The notes under the pieces: model-generated
Told to the model about the DNA's origin: nothing
The model's input: only the letters and a program-made list of their open reading frames with translations
Databases searched by the model: none
From: Rubritepida sp.
Lineage (GTDB): Bacteria; Pseudomonadota; Alphaproteobacteria; Acetobacterales; Acetobacteraceae
Length of the DNA stretch: 6,114 nt
Reading direction: 5' to 3'
NCBI GenBank assembly: GCA_007129145.1
Contig: SKWC01000078.1
Span: 1-6,114, forward strand
Position numbers and translations under genes: made by a program
Shown: piece after piece, positions 5,235-6,114 of the stretch
How the letters are laid out: the number at the start of each line of letters is the position of its first letter
How positions within the stretch are numbered: position 1 is the first letter of the stretch

Positions 5235-5623
5235 CAGGAATCTCCCTCGAACAGCACGGGCGTGCGGGGAATCCGAACCGGTTCGGGCGCGGGCGCGGGC
5301 GGGGCCGCGGGGGGCGGCGCCAGGCGGCGGCCGATCTCGCCGCGCACCATCTCCGGCAGAGCGCCGCCCACGCCCAGGCGGCGCAGCGTGTCGGGGATGC
5401 TGCGCTCCAGATAGGCGGCCGCATGGGCCACCGCGAGGTCCAGCGCCGCTTGCGCCCCGGCGCGCACGGCAGGGTCGGCCAACGCGAGCCCCGCCGCCCG
5501 GCCCAGCGCGCTTTCCAGGATGCGGCGCCGCCAAAGGTCGAGCGCCCAGGCGCGCAGCCAGAGCACGAGCGAGGCCACCCCCCCCGCGACCAGCGCGGAG
5601 AGGTGTTCGTTCAGGCTTTCCAT
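5234..5623 (-). CDS. Small single-span membrane protein, holin-like layout, function unknown
   Basis: 129 aa. A hydrophobic helix at about 8-23 (LSALVAGGVASLVLWL) is followed by basic residues (WRRR, 31-34), giving a probable cytoplasmic side after the span. Residues 35-101 look fully helical and amphipathic, with AHAAAYLERSIPDTLRRLGV (66-85) and an EMVRGEIGRRL helix (91-101). A Pro/Ala-rich tail (102-115) ends the protein. The order short N-terminal span, helical segment ending in S-I-P-D-x-L-x-x-L-G, short terminal helix resembles small proteins beside lysis genes in alphaproteobacterial prophages and, loosely, LL-H-type holins. This is pattern memory, not a proven match, and no other phage gene is in view. 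Start ATG 5623 has AAAGGA 7 nt upstream. Its stop overlaps the secreted-protein start by one base, so the two are translationally linked. Confidence 0.75.
   Translation of the reverse strand: MESLNEHLSALVAGGVASLVLWLRAWALDLWRRRILESALGRAAGLALADPAVRAGAQAALDLAVAHAAAYLERSIPDTLRRLGVGGALPEMVRGEIGRRLAPPPAAPPAPAPEPVRIPRTPVLFEGDS
5273..5286. repeat. 14-bp perfect palindrome inside the holin-like gene
   Basis: CCGAACCGGTTCGG reads identically on both strands, 39-52 bp before the start of the secreted-protein gene. Its centre, AACCGGTT, fits the AAnCGnTT core typical of LacI-family operators. However, it lies in coding DNA, and one such palindrome is not unexpected in 6 kb of sequence, so an operator role is only a possibility. 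Confidence 0.3.
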
Positions 5624-5648
5624 GTGTTGGTCCTTTCTGGCGCCCCCG

Positions 5649-5679
5649 AGGGGATGGCCGCAGGGGATGGCCGCAGGGG
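5649..5679. repeat. 13-bp tandem repeat, two copies plus a partial third
   Basis: The unit AGGGGATGGCCGC occurs at 5649-5661 and 5662-5674 and continues as AGGGG at 5675-5679. It lies in the 92-bp gap (5624-5715) between the DUF952 gene and the membrane-protein gene, upstream of the latter's Shine-Dalgarno. It may be a replication-slippage duplication or a duplicated regulator site. No clear promoter boxes are visible in the gap. Confidence 0.8.
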
Positions 5680-5701
5680 TTCAGGCTATGCGCGCTTCCC
5701 C

Positions 5702-5715
5702 CCGGCCTCGGCCGG
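5702..5715 (-). terminator. GC-rich hairpin directly after the DUF952 stop codon
   Basis: CCGGCC-TC-GGCCGG is a perfect inverted repeat (stem of 5 bp with a 4-nt loop in practice) that begins right after the TGA of the DUF952 gene. It could attenuate or end that transcript before the envelope operon. There is no T-tract, so it is weak evidence for an intrinsic terminator. Confidence 0.35.
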
Positions 5716-6072
5716 TCAGGGAATCTCGGGCGGGAAGACGTGCCGCCCATCGGCGCCGAGCGGCACCGCGACGGCGCGCAGCACGGCGGCCAGCGGCAGC
5801 GGGCCGTAGAGATGCGGGAACAGGCCGGGACGCCTGCCGCCGGAAGCGGGTTCCCAGCGCAGCGCCGCACCCAGCGCGGCCGCCTCCACCTCAACCAGGC
5901 GCAGATCGGCCTCGCCGGCGCGATGCTTGGCCGCGGTGGCGCGCAGCTGCGCCGCGGTCGAGAAGTGCAGGAAACCGTCGCGCAGGTCGTCCGCGCTGCC
6001 GCGGTATTCGCCCAGCGCCTCGGCCCGGCGCCAGTCCGCGGCGCGTACCAGTGTGTAGATCAGCCGTTCCAT
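5716..6072 (-). CDS. DUF952 domain-containing protein
   Basis: 118 aa, the whole protein being one DUF952 domain (PF06108) of usual length. Diagnostic blocks: IYTLV near the start, Y-R-G-S-A-D-D-L (23-30), D-G-F-L-H-F-S-T-A-A-Q-L (32-43), R-W-E (72-74) and FPHLYGPLPL (85-94). The conserved His36, Ser38, Thr39, His87 and Tyr89 are all present. The family is widespread in proteobacteria, probably cytoplasmic, and has no established function that I know of; the conserved His/Ser/Thr cluster hints at an enzyme or ligand pocket. The start is fixed because an in-frame TGA lies immediately before the ATG. There is no clear Shine-Dalgarno. The 42 bp upstream (6073-6114) show no convincing promoter. 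A 92-bp gap and a hairpin separate it from the envelope genes, so it may be a separate unit. Confidence 0.93.
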   Translation of the reverse strand: MERLIYTLVRAADWRRAEALGEYRGSADDLRDGFLHFSTAAQLRATAAKHRAGEADLRLVEVEAAALGAALRWEPASGGRRPGLFPHLYGPLPLAAVLRAVAVPLGADGRHVFPPEIP

Positions 6073-6114
6073 TCACCGCGCTGTAGCGCAGGGACCCGTC
6101 GCGTAGAAGGACAG

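Noticed and set aside
4392..5414. 340-aa open frame on the + strand opposite the secreted-protein and membrane-protein genes
   Set aside because: No recognisable domain. The opposite strand has signal peptides, Shine-Dalgarno sites and stop/start overlaps.
4263..5894. 543-aa reading of the secreted-protein frame with an early ATG
   Set aside because: The extra 220 residues overlap the membrane-protein and DUF952 genes, are Arg/Pro/Gly-rich, and would bury the Sec signal peptide that begins at 5234.

Overview
The window is very GC-rich, with strong G/C preference at third codon positions. Every real gene is shadowed by long spurious ORFs on the opposite strand. Base composition and protein style suggest an alphaproteobacterium, possibly Acetobacteraceae (Roseomonas-like). 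This rests on overall impression, not on a marker gene. There are no rRNA or tRNA genes, insertion sequences, integrases or CRISPR repeats.

Left half (1-4029): two gene pairs diverge from a 95-bp intergenic region (1576-1670). Leftward runs a FAD-dependent D-amino-acid dehydrogenase of the DauA (D-arginine dehydrogenase) type. It overlaps by ATGA with a mandelate racemase/muconate lactonizing enzyme (enolase superfamily) gene cut by the window edge. Rightward runs an Ldh_2-family 2-hydroxy-acid dehydrogenase resembling E. coli YbiC/HcxB, then a class V aminotransferase of the serine/alanine-glyoxylate type. Together these look like a catabolic or stereo-inverting module for an amino acid or hydroxy acid. 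A D-amino acid would be oxidised to its 2-imino/2-oxo acid, which could be reduced to a 2-hydroxy acid or re-aminated to the L-amino acid. The substrate is unknown. The DauA-like enzyme keeps the carboxylate-binding arginines but appears to lack the Glu and His that serve D-arginine.

Right half (4036-6072): all genes read leftward. A DUF952 gene comes first, then a 92-bp gap with a 13-bp tandem duplication, then three genes linked by 1- and 4-nt overlaps. These encode a 129-aa protein with one N-terminal membrane segment (holin-like layout), a 323-aa exported protein with six mature cysteines, and a 76-aa lipoprotein. The trio is an unassigned cell-envelope operon and is the least explained part of the window.

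The halves converge at 4030-4035. There a 7-bp stem hairpin contains both stop codons. A perfect 11-bp inverted repeat brackets the ribosome binding site of the aminotransferase gene and may affect its translation.
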